From IMG/VR virus record IMGVR_UViG_3300024500_000058, positions 1 through 38,498 of that record: a stretch of DNA of 38,498 nucleotides, one strand, 5' to 3'. Both the position numbers and the translations under genes were made by a program. The notes below the pieces were generated by a model, which saw only the letters and a program-made list of their open reading frames with translations, was not told the origin of the DNA and did no database searches. Source of the DNA: a virus. This document shows, one piece after another, positions 24,850-31,524 of the stretch. Numbering within the stretch: the first letter of the stretch is position 1; each line of letters begins with the position of its first letter.

Positions 24850-26661
24850 ATGGCTAAGAATCTAACGACCGGACTGCAGCGCGGTCTGCGGCGGAGTATT
24901 GCAGGTGGCCTTGGAACGGGCGACCTATTTTCAACTGCTGCACTGGATCTCCAGTTTGCGCGACATAAGGCGTTAGATCCCCGCATCACCTTCACCCGCG
25001 CCAGCAGTGGGACGTATGTGGGCAGCGACGGGCTGATCAAGACGGCGGTGACGAACCTGCTGACGTTCTCAGAGCAGTTTGACAATGCAGCGTGGAGCAA
25101 TAACAGCTCTAGCGAACAAGCCGATGCCGCTGTCGCGCCTAACGGAACAACAACTGCAGACAAGCTGATTGAAAACAACACCACAAACGTCCACGGTTTT
25201 GCAAGGGGTGGCGGCTCTGAATCCCTTGTGACAGGACTTGTTTACACTTTCAGTGTTTACGCAAAAGCTGGTGAGCGCTCGTTTGCCTACTTGCAGGCAA
25301 CAAGCAACTTCGCCAAAACCTATTTTAATCTTTCCACCGGTGTTGTCTCTGCTACGGGCAGCGGACATACCGCATCAATAACAGCAGCAGGCAACGGCTG
25401 GTATCGCTGCGCGATTACCTTCACGTCCGATACCACCAACAACTCAATTCGCGCCATTGGCATGGCTGCTGCCTCTGGCATAGAAAGCTATGCAGGCGAC
25501 GGCACCTCCGGCATCTACCTCTGGGGAGCCCAACTAGAGCGATCCAGCACCGTCGGTGAATACGTCAAAACCACCAGCACGATCAACAGTGCTCCACGGT
25601 TTGATCACAACCCAGAGACGGGTGAGAGCTTGGGGTTGTTGGTGGAGGAAAGTAGGACGAATTTGCTGCTTAGGAGTGAGGAGTTTGATAATGCGAGTTG
25701 GTCAGTCGCTGGTGGTGCTGTAGCAACAGCGGGAACGGCTATTGCGCCAAACGGAACAGCAACAGCCGACACCTTGACAGATACAAACGGAACCACAGCA
25801 AATCCGTCTGTTTTTCAAACCGTCACCCTTGCTGATAGCACAACGTACACAATATCGTGCTACTTAAAAGCTGGCACGAAAAGCACGGCACGAGTCGGCA
25901 TACGCGACAAAGCGGGCAATGTTATTGTCAGCGACTTTAATTTAACCGCTGGCACGACAAGTGTAGGCAGTGCTGTTTTTTCTTCAATTCAGCCGGTCGG
26001 GAGCGGTTGGTATCGTTGCATCGTTGTTGCAAATTCAAGCACGGGCGCCACAAGTCAGCGTGGGTTAATCTATCTAGATGTAGGTTCGTACACCCAAGAT
26101 GGCACAGGGACATTGTTGGTCTGGGGCGCCCAGTTAGAAGCCGGAGCCTTCCCCACCAGCTACATCCCCACCACCAGTGCCACGGTCACCCGCAGTGCAG
26201 ACGTGGCGAGTATTACGGGGGCAAACTTCTCAAGCTGGTATCGGCAGGATGAGGGGACGGTGTTTGCGGCTGCCCAACGATTAACAAATGCCGGCGACTT
26301 CAACAGGCTTCTTTCTTTTAACGCAGGCACAACGGCAAACGTTTGGTCGATTTATGCCAGCGTTAATAAGTACGACAATTACAAAAAAGTAGGCAGCGGG
26401 GCCGACAATTTTATTTCTGGGCCTAACGTTGGAACTCTTTTGAGTAATCATCGAACAGCAGTTGCCACTAACGCTAGTACGTTGATTATGTCTACCGATG
26501 GTTTGCTTAATACCGAAACAGCAGTTTCTGGGATGCCGACAGTAGACAGGTTGGCAATAGGCTCAGAGTATTACCCGGCTCCTCTCAACGGCACCATCCG
26601 CCGCCTCACCTACTGGCCTGTTAGACTTGCAAATAACGTCCTGCAGGAGATTACGCGATGA
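24850..26661 (+). CDS. Tail fibre / spike protein with two carbohydrate-binding-like repeats
   Basis: The 603-residue protein starts with an F-T-R-A-S-S-G-T-Y-V motif near residue 48, typical of phage spike fibre proteins. Two related modules follow. Each opens N-L-L-x-x-S-E-x-F-D-N-A-x-W-S, continues A-P-N-G-T-x-T-A-D, then a Y-T-x-S-x-Y-x-K-A-G segment, and ends G-x-G-W-Y-R-C and L-x-W-G-A-Q-L-E. They span residues about 68-235 and 270-440. A LamG-like C-terminal part ends R-R-L-T-Y-W-P-V-R-L-A-N-N-V-L-Q-E-I-T-R. An HNH gene begins inside its last codons. Confidence 0.82.
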   Translation: MAKNLTTGLQRGLRRSIAGGLGTGDLFSTAALDLQFARHKALDPRITFTRASSGTYVGSDGLIKTAVTNLLTFSEQFDNAAWSNNSSSEQADAAVAPNGTTTADKLIENNTTNVHGFARGGGSESLVTGLVYTFSVYAKAGERSFAYLQATSNFAKTYFNLSTGVVSATGSGHTASITAAGNGWYRCAITFTSDTTNNSIRAIGMAAASGIESYAGDGTSGIYLWGAQLERSSTVGEYVKTTSTINSAPRFDHNPETGESLGLLVEESRTNLLLRSEEFDNASWSVAGGAVATAGTAIAPNGTATADTLTDTNGTTANPSVFQTVTLADSTTYTISCYLKAGTKSTARVGIRDKAGNVIVSDFNLTAGTTSVGSAVFSSIQPVGSGWYRCIVVANSSTGATSQRGLIYLDVGSYTQDGTGTLLVWGAQLEAGAFPTSYIPTTSATVTRSADVASITGANFSSWYRQDEGTVFAAAQRLTNAGDFNRLLSFNAGTTANVWSIYASVNKYDNYKKVGSGADNFISGPNVGTLLSNHRTAVATNASTLIMSTDGLLNTETAVSGMPTVDRLAIGSEYYPAPLNGTIRRLTYWPVRLANNVLQEITR

Positions 26662-27245
26662 CGAGTGGGATTATGACAGACCAGCGACTCAAAAATTTTT
26701 GGCTTAAGGTAGACAAATCCAGCGGCGAAGCGGGGTGTTGGCTATGGACTGGAGCAAAACAAGGCGGCAAAAATGGAAGATATGGCGCGTTTCAACTTGG
26801 GTGGAAAGTGCAAAAACGTGCTCATAGGATTTCTTTTGAACTTGCGAATGGGCAGATTCCTGATGGCATGATGGTTTGCCATTCTTGCGATACGCCACTT
26901 TGCGTTAATCCATCTCACTTGTTCCTTGGAACAGCTAAGGACAACATTGATGACATGGATGCCAAAAATCGTAGAGTTTTTTGCACTGGCAAAAGAAACG
27001 GTGCCGCAAAATTAACGGAGGAAACAGTGCGAAAGATTTACCTGGATGCTCGCACTAATCGAGAAATCGCCGCTGACTACAACATCAACCCAAACTTGGT
27101 TAGTCAAATTAGGCTTCGCAAAATATGGGCAGAAGCAACCTCTGGCTTACCAGATCAGCCACGACGCAAACCAGGTGCAGGCAGCCCTGCCTTTCGGTTA
27201 CGTCAACGCCTGCCCAACAGCACCCTTCAAACCATCACCCAATAA
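26658..27245 (+). CDS. HNH homing endonuclease with C-terminal HTH and fibre-derived tail
   Basis: The 195-residue protein carries an HNH_3-type nuclease domain: C-W-L-W-T-G-A near residue 27, K-R-A-H-R-I-S-F-E near residue 53, V-C-H-S-C-D-T-P-L-C-V-N-P-S-H-L near residue 74. A helix-turn-helix follows (L-T-E-E-T-V-R-K-I-Y to I-A-A-D-Y-N-I-N). The last residues, R-L-P-N-S-T-L-Q-T-I-T-Q, mirror the R-L-A-N-N-V-L-Q-E-I-T-R end of the upstream fibre. The gene therefore appears inserted near the 3' end of a fibre gene and now carries the old fibre end. It starts 4 bases before the fibre stop. Confidence 0.85.
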   Translation: MTSGIMTDQRLKNFWLKVDKSSGEAGCWLWTGAKQGGKNGRYGAFQLGWKVQKRAHRISFELANGQIPDGMMVCHSCDTPLCVNPSHLFLGTAKDNIDDMDAKNRRVFCTGKRNGAAKLTEETVRKIYLDARTNREIAADYNINPNLVSQIRLRKIWAEATSGLPDQPRRKPGAGSPAFRLRQRLPNSTLQTITQ

Positions 27246-27247
27246 CC

Positions 27248-27556
27248 ATGGAAGACGAAATCCTCACACCCCCAACGCCTACCTTCTTCCGTTTCCCGGA
27301 TGCTGCTGTCGGTATGGCTGCACTTGATAATGCTGGTCTGCTTGATGAAGACCAGAATTCCATCACCGCTAGCCACAATCACGCTCTTGATGTTGTCGGC
27401 ATCATCTCCCGTGGTGGTGAATGGGATGAAGACGGCAACGTCATCACCGAACCCACCGTCCTAGACGGCTGGCACATCAATTATCGCGGTGAAGTGCCGG
27501 ACGAATGGCTGCAATATGCTGTGAGTCCTGAGCAGCCGGTGCGGGTGTTTTTCTGA
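27248..27556 (+). CDS. Small fibre-region protein, 102 aa
   Basis: Starts at ATG 27248; the same frame is open further upstream over the HNH gene but that part is a shadow. It contains F-R-F-P-D, a helix near residues 15-30, then L-D-G-W-H-I-N-Y-R-G-E-V-P-D-E-W and a final P-V-R-V-F-F. The W-H-x-N-Y-x-G ... P-V-R-V-F pattern occurs in small proteins beside fibre genes of many phages. Function unknown. Confidence 0.68.
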   Translation: MEDEILTPPTPTFFRFPDAAVGMAALDNAGLLDEDQNSITASHNHALDVVGIISRGGEWDEDGNVITEPTVLDGWHINYRGEVPDEWLQYAVSPEQPVRVFF

Positions 27557-27690
27557 TGGCAGTCAAATCGAAAACCGCACTGGGGCGTGTTGAGCACAAA
27601 CCCGGCAAGCCGAAGCGCACCAGCATCGGGCAGGGTCAGCATTCACGCCCGCGTAACCGCAAAAAGCTAAGAGGGCAGGGCAAAGGCTAG
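27556..27690 (+). CDS. Small very basic protein, 44 aa
   Basis: ATG at 27556 uses the last base of the previous stop (TGATG); TAG at 27688-27690. The product starts M-A-V-K-S-K-T-A-L-G-R-V-E and continues K-P-G-K-P-K-R-T-S-I-G, ending K-K-L-R-G-Q-G-K-G. This M-A-V-K-S-K-T ... K-P-G ... R-G-Q-G layout is one I recognise from small uncharacterised cyanophage proteins. Together with the basic proteins at 2635 and 2820 it supports an aquatic, probably cyanobacterial host. Function unknown. Confidence 0.72.
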   Translation: MAVKSKTALGRVEHKPGKPKRTSIGQGQHSRPRNRKKLRGQGKG

Positions 27691-27691
27691 T

Positions 27692-27697
27692 TAAACT
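27692..27697 (+). promoter_or_regulatory. Putative late -10 box TAAACT
   Basis: TAAACT lies 32 bases before the ATG at 27724, right after the previous stop. It would drive the lysis genes. Confidence 0.45.
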
Positions 27698-27723
27698 ACA
27701 AAAAAGGCCGTTTTCGCCTCACG

Positions 27724-27975
27724 ATGGAACACCACGAAGAGGTGCTAGTTACGGCGAAACCGCCTGAAAGCCCATTTAATCAAATTGTTCCGGCACTTCT
27801 GACCGCTGCGGTGGTTGGACTTGCCGGACTTTTTATACAAGTCGCCAAGTTGGATCAATCCGTCGGCACCGTTGCCGCCGACATCCAAGAACTCAAAAAC
27901 GACAGTAAAGAACGCCTCAGCGACCTCGAAACTCGGGTCCGCCAAATCGAAATGCGCATCGGCTACGGCAAATGA
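27724..27975 (+). CDS. Holin-like membrane protein with coiled coil, 83 aa
   Basis: One hydrophobic segment (residues about 19-40, I-V-P-A-L-L-T-A-A-V-V-G-L-A-G-L-F-I) is followed by a charged helix (residues about 45-80) with heptad spacing. A single membrane helix plus coiled coil resembles XhlA-type or pinholin-like lysis proteins. Position upstream of the endolysin supports a lysis role. It overlaps the next gene by 4 bases. Confidence 0.6.
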   Translation: MEHHEEVLVTAKPPESPFNQIVPALLTAAVVGLAGLFIQVAKLDQSVGTVAADIQELKNDSKERLSDLETRVRQIEMRIGYGK

Positions 27976-28304
27976 TTGTCCACTCCACCAAATTTGAAGG
28001 CGGCTTCTCCCTGGAGCAGCTGGAAAACGAACGCGGTGAAATTTACTACCGCGCCTGCACCGGCAGCATTTGCCGCTACGCGGAAGACGAGTACATCGCC
28101 CGCATGTACTTAGAGGGAATGGGTTGGGATCCTACGCAGCCTGAGCTGGATCAATCCACTCCTCAATCTCAACCTCCAGCCGCTGATCCCAGAAATCCTG
28201 CTCCCGAAACCACTCCCGCCAGTCCCGACTTGCCTTCCGAACATTGCACGACAGACACGCGGGTATCAGGTTCCTCGGATTGGTGTGGCCGCCTTTACTT
28301 TTAG
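27972..28304 (+). CDS. Hypothetical protein whose C-terminal part overlaps an antisense HNH gene
   Basis: The first 55 or so residues (M-I-V-H-S-T-K-F-E-G-G-F-S-L-E-Q-L, Y-Y-R-A-C-T-G-S-I-C-R-Y-A-E-D-E-Y-I-A) look like a compact domain. The rest, from about residue 54, is a P/Q/S/T-rich disordered tail encoded by the antisense strand of the HNH gene at 28132-28437. The HNH gene probably arrived later and changed the end of this gene. Function unknown; it sits in the lysis cassette and is coupled to the holin-like gene. Confidence 0.6.
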   Translation: MIVHSTKFEGGFSLEQLENERGEIYYRACTGSICRYAEDEYIARMYLEGMGWDPTQPELDQSTPQSQPPAADPRNPAPETTPASPDLPSEHCTTDTRVSGSSDWCGRLYF

Positions 28305-28437
28305 CCAGCACGTGATCGAGCGTAGCCGACCGCCCCAGGTCTGAATTGCAATAGGCACATCTATTACGCCACCGCCAAATAATCTCTTGTCTAAACCTTA
28401 ACGTAGCTTCCTTTTTGTTTAAGTATTCGCCATCCAT
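28132..28437 (-). CDS. HNH endonuclease on the opposite strand
   Basis: A compact HNH nuclease of about 101 residues from the ATG at 28437 (106 from 28452). Motifs: C-A-Y-C near residue 28, L-D-H-V-L-A-K-S-K-G-G-H, N-L-I-P-A-C-L-S-C-N-V-R-K, then S-R-D-W-R-E-W-F-R-E-Q near residue 77. Similar short HNH proteins are common in cyanophages. It is the only leftward gene within the late region and overlaps a rightward gene by 173 bases. Likely a mobile homing or DNA-nicking enzyme; packaging-linked HNH activity is the alternative. Confidence 0.85.
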   Translation of the reverse strand: MDGEYLNKKEATLRFRQEIIWRWRNRCAYCNSDLGRSATLDHVLAKSKGGHTNPRNLIPACLSCNVRKASRDWREWFREQDFWDQRLEVEIEEWIDPAQAA

Positions 28438-28522
28438 GATCTGATGGTCCATACCGCTGCATCGCTATGCAAAAGGTAGCGGCAGAAACTATTAAGCGCT
28501 GGCCCTTCTTATCTAGTACAGG

Positions 28523-28528
28523 TAAACT
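28523..28528 (+). promoter_or_regulatory. Putative late -10 box TAAACT
   Basis: TAAACT lies 27 bases before the ATG at 28550, after the antisense HNH gene. Confidence 0.45.
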
Positions 28529-28549
28529 TCAGCGAGATTCCAGATTTCC

Positions 28550-28690
28550 ATGGATCCCACCACCATTGCCGTCGTTGCGATCATCGCTGCCGCCGGTTCC
28601 GAGATCATTGCTCTGCTCCCTATCCGCAGCAACAGCTGGATCCAACTGCTGACCCTGGTGCTGAAAGTGATTGCCCGCAAAAAGCCCTAA
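28550..28690 (+). CDS. Small membrane protein, 46 aa
   Basis: ATG at 28550, TAA at 28688-28690. The product has an N-terminal hydrophobic helix (T-I-A-V-V-A-I-I-A-A-A-G-S-E-I-I-A-L-L), a polar turn, then an amphipathic basic C-terminal helix ending A-R-K-K-P. It directly precedes the endolysin and has its own candidate -10 box. A small holin or holin-like role is plausible. A longer frame at 28467-28652 is read in another phase and is a shadow. Confidence 0.6.
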   Translation: MDPTTIAVVAIIAAAGSEIIALLPIRSNSWIQLLTLVLKVIARKKP

Positions 28691-28717
28691 GTCACACCTC
28701 CCCTTGGCCTTGGTCCG

Positions 28718-29842
28718 ATGGCTACCAACAAGATCCGCCTCGCCGACCTATTTCGCTACTACAAGGCGCTGCCCCACCAGCTAGCGGCCATCACCGAGCT
28801 GGAGCAGGCCATCGATAAGGTCAATCCGCATATTCTCGGCCGCGATCAAGGCTGGTTCAAAACCTGGAGTGTTGCCGGCAAGCAAACCAACTTCCCCAAC
28901 AGCTGGGAAGGCGTCCTTGAAGCCGCCCGAGTTGCTGGCGCCAAATTCCCGGAACTCGTTGCAGCGCAATGGGCTTGCGAATCCGGCTACGGCAAATTTG
29001 TATCTGGCCGCCACAACTACTTCGGCCTCAAGGGAAGCGGCACCGGCACCAAAACGCAGGAGTTCATCAACAATCAGTGGATCACAATCACCGCTGAGTT
29101 CATCGACTTCCCGGATCTACTCTCCAGCGTGATGTACCTGGTGGAGCGCTGGTACAAGGACTACAAGAACTATCGCGGCTGTAATAACGCCGGCACCCGC
29201 GAGGAAGCCGCAAAGTGGCTTGTCAAAGAAGGCTACGCAACGGACCCCAACTACGCCGGCAAACTGATCCAACTCATGGACCAGCACGCTGGAGCAGAAC
29301 CTGCAATTCACCCACGAGAAAAAATCCTCCGCGTCCCATATGAGTACCAGCTTGGTACTGATGACGGCCCCAAGGGTTACCGCCAGTGCTTCAGTTCCAG
29401 CTGCGCCATGGTCGCCCGGTACTACGGCAAGATCTCGGGCGACTACGAGTACAACAAGATTCGCGCCCGCTTCGGCGACACCACCGACGCCAACGCCCAA
29501 GTTGCCGCCCTCCGCTCCCTGGGCTTGAAGGCCAGCTTCGAGATGGAAGGCACCAAAGATCTGCTGGAGCAGTTCATCACCGACGGCTACCCCACCCCCG
29601 TCGGCTGGCTACACCACGGCACTGCAACCAACCCAACCGGAAGCGGGCACTGGAGCGTTGTCGTCGGATTCACGCCCACGCATTTCATCCATAACGACCC
29701 CTACGGCGAGGCAAACCTGGCAGCCGGCGGATACATCAGCCATAAGGGTGGCGCCGGAATCGCATATTCCCGCAAAAACTGGCTACCGCGCTGGCTCGTG
29801 GATGGCAACGACACGGGCTGGTACGTCAAAATCCGCCCGTGA
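28718..29842 (+). CDS. Endolysin: glucosaminidase/muramidase plus C39-like peptidase
   Basis: The 374-residue protein has two domains. An N-terminal FlgJ-type glycoside hydrolase (residues about 60-200) has the catalytic-type Glu at residue 88 in A-C-E-S-G-Y-G, followed by H-N-Y-F-G-L-K-G and a Y-x-x-D-x-N-Y-A-G-K-L segment. The C-terminal cysteine peptidase of C39-like fold has R-Q-C-F-S-S-S-C-A-M near residue 225, G-H-W-S-V-V-V-G-F near residue 310, and H-N-D-P-Y-G-E near residue 325. The two would cut sugar and peptide bonds in peptidoglycan. No signal peptide, so export needs a holin. Confidence 0.85.
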   Translation: MATNKIRLADLFRYYKALPHQLAAITELEQAIDKVNPHILGRDQGWFKTWSVAGKQTNFPNSWEGVLEAARVAGAKFPELVAAQWACESGYGKFVSGRHNYFGLKGSGTGTKTQEFINNQWITITAEFIDFPDLLSSVMYLVERWYKDYKNYRGCNNAGTREEAAKWLVKEGYATDPNYAGKLIQLMDQHAGAEPAIHPREKILRVPYEYQLGTDDGPKGYRQCFSSSCAMVARYYGKISGDYEYNKIRARFGDTTDANAQVAALRSLGLKASFEMEGTKDLLEQFITDGYPTPVGWLHHGTATNPTGSGHWSVVVGFTPTHFIHNDPYGEANLAAGGYISHKGGAGIAYSRKNWLPRWLVDGNDTGWYVKIRP

Positions 29843-29846
29843 AGCC

Positions 29847-30068
29847 ATGCGCCCCATCGAACACTCAACCGAATCGCAATTCCACAAAGCAGCCACCGAC
29901 CAGTGGCTGATCGAGCGCTTTAATTCCGGCGATTATCGAGGTCTGCTGGAGGCCGCGCTGATCTTGAACACGCTCCACCAGCTGGAAAGAACAAAGGCCG
30001 ACTGGGCCATCCACGAAGCAGCGGACAACCTAGCCGACCAATTTGGACTGGATCGGGACTCGGCTTAG
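29847..30068 (+). CDS. Hypothetical protein, 73 aa, last late gene
   Basis: ATG at 29847, 5 bases after the endolysin stop; TAG at 30066-30068. A helical protein with F-N-S-G-D-Y-R-G-L-L-E-A-A-L-I-L-N near residue 27. The upstream extension of this frame overlaps the endolysin and is a shadow. Its stop overlaps the stop of the converging early unit. Function unknown. Confidence 0.65.
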   Translation: MRPIEHSTESQFHKAATDQWLIERFNSGDYRGLLEAALILNTLHQLERTKADWAIHEAADNLADQFGLDRDSA

Positions 30069-30238
30069 CGGCCGTTGTACTTCTCGTACAGTCCGGTGTA
30101 GGTGTGATGATAAGTATGAAACTTGTCATCCCGACCATCCCAGGCGTACAGCTGTTCCAGCAGATCAACCCGACTTTGATCGACGATCACGCGCCCCCAA
30201 GCCTGTTTTGCCCACTGGGGCACTTCAGTTTTGCTCAC
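30065..30238 (-). CDS. Hypothetical protein, 57 aa, last early gene
   Basis: GTG at 30238 is chosen because a GGAG lies 8 bases upstream and it overlaps the preceding gene by only 14 bases. The upstream extension is a shadow. The product contains P-Q-W-A-K-Q-A-W-G-R-V-I-V-D and a C-terminal H-T-Y-H-H-T-Y-T-G-L-Y-E-K-Y. No family recognised. Its TAA stop overlaps the stop of the rightward gene. Confidence 0.55.
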   Translation of the reverse strand: MSKTEVPQWAKQAWGRVIVDQSRVDLLEQLYAWDGRDDKFHTYHHTYTGLYEKYNGR

Positions 30239-30536
30239 GCTGTTTCTCCACAAGGTTGAGACGCCTCCGGGCCGTTTCTTTGGGACCGGGGGATGACCGC
30301 GCCAGTTTAGGTTTCCCGGCAACAGAACCAGGCACTTCAATCCGGCACTTTGGGTAACGATTCTGGGCAAACTCAATCGCCTGCTTCAGCGACTCCGCCC
30401 GCACCAGATCCCGCATCGGCCCCTGCCCCGGCAACCAAATTCGCAGCTCAAACAGCTTTGCCTTTTCTGAGCTGGTGCGCGAGACGCCTTCGCCCAGCTG
30501 CACTTCCCGATCTTCTTCCCACTGGAGCGGATTCAC
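30225..30536 (-). CDS. Hypothetical protein, 103 aa
   Basis: The central part reads L-F-E-L-R-I-W-L-P-G-Q, then R-A-E-S-L-K-Q-A-I-E-F-A-Q-N-R-Y-P and has a basic C-terminal tail. The beta-strand plus helix with 'L-x-x-A-x-x-F-A' is common in small phage proteins of unknown role. The ATG at 30536 overlaps the stop of the preceding gene (ATGA). Confidence 0.6.
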   Translation of the reverse strand: MNPLQWEEDREVQLGEGVSRTSSEKAKLFELRIWLPGQGPMRDLVRAESLKQAIEFAQNRYPKCRIEVPGSVAGKPKLARSSPGPKETARRRLNLVEKQREQN

Positions 30537-30742
30537 TTCACACCTCGGTAGGCAGGTTCTTCAACAGCATGAATGACCACGGTTTTGCTGGTGCATTCGG
30601 CAACGACCCGTGCAACAGCGGCAGCACGATCATGCGTGCTCCAGCTGGAGGCATCTTCTTTTCGAGTAGTGACTTGGAGTGTTTGATCGGGGTAGACGGC
30701 AGTGATCCACCGATCCCCGGCCATGATCGCGTAGCGCGTCAT
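30533..30742 (-). CDS. Hypothetical protein, 69 aa
   Basis: A small alpha/beta protein (M-T-R-Y-A-I-M-A-G-D-R-W-I-T-A-V near the start, H-D-R-A-A-A-V-A-R-V-V-A helix, V-V-I-H-A-V-E-E strand). It overlaps the next gene by 4 bases. No family recognised. The 77-base gap upstream holds TAAAAT at 30779-30784 on the minus strand, a possible but weakly supported -10. Confidence 0.58.
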   Translation of the reverse strand: MTRYAIMAGDRWITAVYPDQTLQVTTRKEDASSWSTHDRAAAVARVVAECTSKTVVIHAVEEPAYRGVK

Positions 30743-30819
30743 CGCTTTTTAGTGTTTACTGTGTAAGCCTAATGATTTTATCCTGATTCCCCCAGAATAT
30801 GTAGACATCTAACTGCGTC

Positions 30820-31095
30820 TTATGCGTCTTTATCTGACTCCCCTTGTTCTTGCTTGGAGCGCAATCTTCCCTCAACCCGTTTTTTCACCGACTCTCTCCA
30901 AACCGCTTCGTCAGCCGCAAGAGCTGCCTTGTATTCGGAGGCTGGCAGGGCTTTTTCCAGTGCTGCGTAAACCATTTCGCGCAACATACCCGTCACCTTT
31001 TTCCCCTCAGCCGCTGCCAACTGCTCAGCCAGCTTGTAGCGGTTGGAGTCCAGAAGCAGCTGGCAATAGATTTTCGAGCCGTGGCGGAGCGGCAT
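30820..31095 (-). CDS. Ribbon-helix-helix-like DNA-binding protein
   Basis: The 91-residue protein begins with a short strand (K-I-Y-C-Q-L-L-L) and two helices (Y-K-L-A-E-Q-L-A-A-A-E-G-K-K-V and T-G-M-L-R-E-M-V-Y-A-A-L-E), the ribbon-helix-helix arrangement of small repressors. A charged C-terminal helix follows. A 19-base dyad lies 21 bases before its ATG, so self-repression is plausible. A short AGGA lies near the start codon. Confidence 0.65.
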   Translation of the reverse strand: MPLRHGSKIYCQLLLDSNRYKLAEQLAAAEGKKVTGMLREMVYAALEKALPASEYKAALAADEAVWRESVKKRVEGRLRSKQEQGESDKDA

Positions 31096-31115
31096 AGTCC
31101 TGTCTCTACTCTCCT

Positions 31116-31134
31116 ACACAATAGCATACTGTGT
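31116..31134. promoter_or_regulatory. Candidate operator dyad ACACAnTAnnnTAnTGTGT
   Basis: The 19-base palindrome has 14 symmetric positions and lies 21 bases upstream of the ribbon-helix-helix gene. It is a good candidate binding site for that protein. Confidence 0.45.
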
Positions 31135-31144
31135 CTCAGTAGTC

Positions 31145-31348
31145 CTACCACCGGACATCCCCATCCACATTTTTCCTCCACGCATTGGCCTGAGCCACGC
31201 GAGCCCCACCCCTCTGCCTGGAGCACCCCTTCCTAATCCCCCGCGCCCACTCCAAAAACGCAGCCGCCCTCTGCAAATCTGCCGTTTTGGCCGCACGAAT
31301 TTCCCGATACAACCACTCCAGCACAATCTCCCTGCCGGTGCGACTCAC
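31145..31348 (-). CDS. Hypothetical protein, 67 aa
   Basis: GTG start at 31348 overlaps the stop of the preceding gene (GTGA). The first half is a clean helix R-E-I-V-L-E-W-L-Y-R-E-I-R-A-A-K-T-A-D-L followed by A-A-A-F-L-E-W-A-R-G-I-R. The basic C-terminus is less ordered. No family recognised. Confidence 0.58.
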   Translation of the reverse strand: MSRTGREIVLEWLYREIRAAKTADLQRAAAFLEWARGIRKGCSRQRGGARVAQANAWRKNVDGDVRW

Positions 31349-31524
31349 GAGACTACTGGTGAGATCGCCTCTTTGGTCCGGCGGATACTAACGACATGCT
31401 GGTCCGGGCAAATCCGCAGCGCATATTCCCGCGCCGTGAACGCATCTGGAGCCTCCACGAACAAAGCATGAGTGGCCCCATGACGAGGCCACATCGTTAC
31501 TAAGTATTCCGCCAGCTCGATCAC
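31345..31524 (-). CDS. Hypothetical protein, 59 aa
   Basis: GTG at 31524 overlaps the stop of the polymerase gene (GTGA), and its own TGA at 31345-31347 overlaps the next GTG, so it links two genes in a coupled chain. It begins V-I-E-L-A-E-Y-L-V-T-M-W-P-R-H-G, then A-L-F-V-E-A-P-D-A-F-T-A-R-E-Y-A-L and ends V-S-I-R-R-T-K-E-A-I-S. It is easy to miss because it lacks an ATG. Alpha/beta fold likely; function unknown. Confidence 0.6.
   Translation of the reverse strand: MIELAEYLVTMWPRHGATHALFVEAPDAFTAREYALRICPDQHVVSIRRTKEAISPVVS

Noticed and set aside
28467-28652. Rightward frame of 61 codons upstream of the endolysin
   Set aside because: Overlaps in another phase the 46-residue membrane protein gene at 28550, which has a clean hydrophobic profile and a candidate -10 box.
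30743-30819. Promoter for the 69-residue early gene
   Set aside because: TAAAAT is present on the minus strand but no -35 at proper spacing; kept only as a remark in that gene's entry.
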